From: Lingula anatina
Taxonomy: Eukaryota; Brachiopoda; Lingulata; Lingulida; Lingulidae
DNA length: 30,145 bases
Direction of reading: 5' to 3'
NCBI RefSeq assembly: GCF_001039355.2
Contig: NW_019776046.1
Span: 243,495-273,639 of the forward strand
Shown here piece by piece: positions 28,201 through 30,145 of the stretch (its first letter is position 1; every line of letters begins with the position of its first letter). The notes under the pieces were generated by a model. It was not told the origin of the DNA. It worked only from the letters and a program-made list of their open reading frames with translations, and searched no databases. Made by a program: the position numbers and the translations under genes.

Positions 28201-28285
28201 TGGCGGCGGCTACGGCAGCTTCGTAGATCGCTGGTGTCTCTGTAAGGGGGAACTCTGTAACGGCGGTGCAATGCCTGCTGCATGA
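25163..28285 (+). CDS. Gene C: secreted cysteine-rich protein with a Ly6/uPAR-like (LU) domain
   Basis: Exons: 25163-25232; 25795-26109 (repeated identically at 26450-26764); 27340-27471; 28116-28285. All internal junctions are phase 1. Counting the duplicated exon once gives 687 nt (228 aa); counting it twice gives 333 aa, still in frame. Layout: signal peptide (residues 1 to about 23), an unrecognised segment of about 105 residues with 8 Cys, then a segment with exactly 10 Cys. The last begins CFDC, contains GACFTRRDKNG and ends WCLCKGELCNGG. The 10-Cys count and terminal C-N are the hallmark of Ly6/uPAR three-finger domains. No hydrophobic C-terminal tail follows, so I infer secretion rather than GPI anchoring. 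Function unknown. The LU domain is split over two exons, as is usual for this family. Confidence 0.8.
25568..25715. mobile_element. Inverted, truncated copy of the 'GACCCCATTCCCAGAG' family upstream of gene C exon 2
   Basis: Begins GACCCCGTTCCCATACCTAG. Then complements of the family core appear: CTAAATTGCATTCAG, and CGCCTACTTAACCTG leading to GGGGGTAATTAAC. The far end is lost just before the 654-bp duplication. Confidence 0.6.
25721..26374. repeat. Perfect 654-bp duplication, copy 1
   Basis: Starts GTTGACTTTATCGAGG and ends TTTTATTGAGTG. It contains gene C exon 2 plus intron flanks and appears identical to 26376-27029. Confidence 0.95.
25795..26109 (+). CDS. Gene C exon 2, copy 1 (8-Cys segment)
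   Basis: 315 bp, phase 1 to 1, acceptor ATGACAG and donor GTAAGA. Encodes about 105 residues starting LLCRHPLYFTGYNC, with eight Cys and several Trp. I do not recognise this domain. Because the exon is symmetric, its duplication would keep frame. Confidence 0.78.
26375..26375. other. Single N at the duplication junction
   Basis: One undetermined base lies exactly between the two identical copies, as left by a contig join or an unresolved overlap. Confidence 0.95.
26376..27029. repeat. Perfect 654-bp duplication, copy 2
   Basis: Second copy; sequence then continues uniquely with TAGCCATTGACATC. See copy 1. Confidence 0.95.
26450..26764 (+). CDS. Gene C exon 2, copy 2 (probable assembly duplicate)
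   Basis: Identical to copy 1 at an offset of 655 bp, within a duplication that also copies the flanking intron sequence without a visible difference. Confidence 0.5.
27120..27311. mobile_element. 192-bp MITE with TAA target duplication (gene C intron)
   Basis: Ends GGGACAGTTCACATGG and GGAGCCGTTCACATGG (complement). About 62 bp of inner arm, ending TGTGATCACGG, is almost perfectly inverted. TAA is present on both sides (27117-27119, 27312-27314). A three-base TWA duplication suggests the PIF/Harbinger class. Confidence 0.8.
27340..27471 (+). CDS. Gene C exon 3 (LU domain, first half)
   Basis: 132 bp, phase 1 to 1, acceptor CACTTCAG and donor GTAGGT. Encodes SPTCFDCNSAWDVCDRRG through RCPGTGACFTRRDKNG, with five Cys in the CxxC...C...C...C spacing of LU domains. 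Confidence 0.82.
27524..27703. mobile_element. MITE family 'AGCCCCTTTTACACTGG', copy in gene C intron 3
   Basis: Ends AGCCCCTTTTACACTGGACG and the complement of GTCCATTGTAAAGAGGG, with TTAA at both borders. Interior CAACTGGCCGATCA and ACGACCACAGCGATGCC parallels the copy at 7271. Confidence 0.7.
28116..28285 (+). CDS. Gene C exon 4 (LU domain, second half)
   Basis: 170 bp including TGA, acceptor CTTTTCAG. Encodes MVYRGCADGWDYLADV through WCLCKGELCNGGAMPAA, with five Cys and the CN ending of the fold. No GPI-type tail. Confidence 0.84.
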
Positions 28286-28372
28286 TAGATAGAATGCTCC
28301 TCTATTCCTTACTGGTGTCCTTAATTTTGACTTGATTGTTTTGTTTATATGTGAAATATTTTATAGACAATC

Positions 28373-28598
28373 CACTGACGGATTTAGTGGCGGTCCTGAC
28401 CCCCCCTTCAATTTCTGGGGAAAAAACATCAATGCCCCCCCCCCCCTTGATAAGCTTAATCATACTTCTAAACCGTACCAAATGGCAGCGTTCGCCCTAT
28501 AAATAACCAAAATTCTAGGGTCCCTTCAAGAGGCCCCGAACCCCACCCCATGCGTCCGCGGACCCCCCCCCCCTCAAATAATCCTGGATCCGCCCCTG
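28373..28598. mobile_element. CAG-end element, second copy past gene C
   Basis: Shares CTAAACCGTACCAAATGGCA, the GGCCCCGAACCCCAC segment and the end ATCCTGGATCCGCCCCTG with 2637-2904. Flanks CAATC and TAATC are a near-match target duplication. Confidence 0.7.
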
Positions 28599-29986
<1,388 letters not shown>

Positions 29987-30084
29987 TCATTTCCGAACAA
30001 AACCTAAAAATCATCCACAGGAACATCTAACCAGTATGGTAGCTATCGTATCCATAGTGGCGGGAAACAGAGTCTAGAGATACA

Positions 30085-30086
<2 letters not shown>

Positions 30087-30141
<55 letters not shown>
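30087..30141. repeat. (AT)n microsatellite at the window end
   Basis: About 27 perfect AT units. Confidence 0.97.
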
Positions 30142-30142
<1 letters not shown>

Positions 30143-30145
30143 CCT

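Overview
This is animal (eukaryotic) nuclear DNA: short phase-consistent exons with GT/AG borders sit in introns and spacers packed with small terminal-inverted-repeat (TIR) elements, microsatellites and homopolymers. The repeat style and a highly fragmented transposon landscape suggest a marine invertebrate. Amphioxus (Branchiostoma) is my first guess, but the window alone cannot fix the species. Two isolated N bases (2972 and 26375) show it comes from an assembled draft.

Three spliced genes can be assembled. Gene A (minus strand, 13177 down to 5472) and gene B (plus strand, 15403 to 22061) are head-to-head paralogues of the proton-oligopeptide transporter (POT/SLC15) family, closest to the SLC15A3/A4 lysosomal peptide/histidine transporter branch. 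Each has ten coding exons, and the intron phases are identical (1,1,0,2,1,0,1,1,1). Gene A restores to about 579 aa and gene B to 580 aa. Both have lost much of the first-helix ExxER proton-coupling motif, and gene A has also lost the Asp of the GADQ motif. In this haplotype exon 1 of gene A is interrupted by a 284-bp TIR element that shifts frame and adds stops.

Gene C (plus strand, 25163 to 28285) encodes a secreted cysteine-rich protein. It has a signal peptide, an unrecognised 8-Cys exon, and a 10-Cys Ly6/uPAR-like (LU) domain ending in CNGG, with no GPI-type tail. The 8-Cys exon lies in a perfect 654-bp tandem duplication whose copies are separated by one N, most likely an assembly artefact.

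Layout: 1-5470 is intergenic and repeat-rich (LINE tail remnant, CAGG-end elements, a 1.05-kb TIR element). 5472-13177 is gene A. 13178-15402 is a shared upstream region with several elements. 15403-22061 is gene B. 22062-24430 holds its 3' region and a Tc1-like transposon carrying a nested 170-bp palindrome. 24430-28285 is gene C with a possible upstream promoter. 28286-30145 is repeat and microsatellite DNA.

The least ordinary features are the element inside a coding exon, the paired transporters with eroded coupling motifs, and several small transposon families whose target duplications can be read directly: TWA (TTA/TAA) for four families, TTAA, TA, 5-6 bp, and 9 bp.
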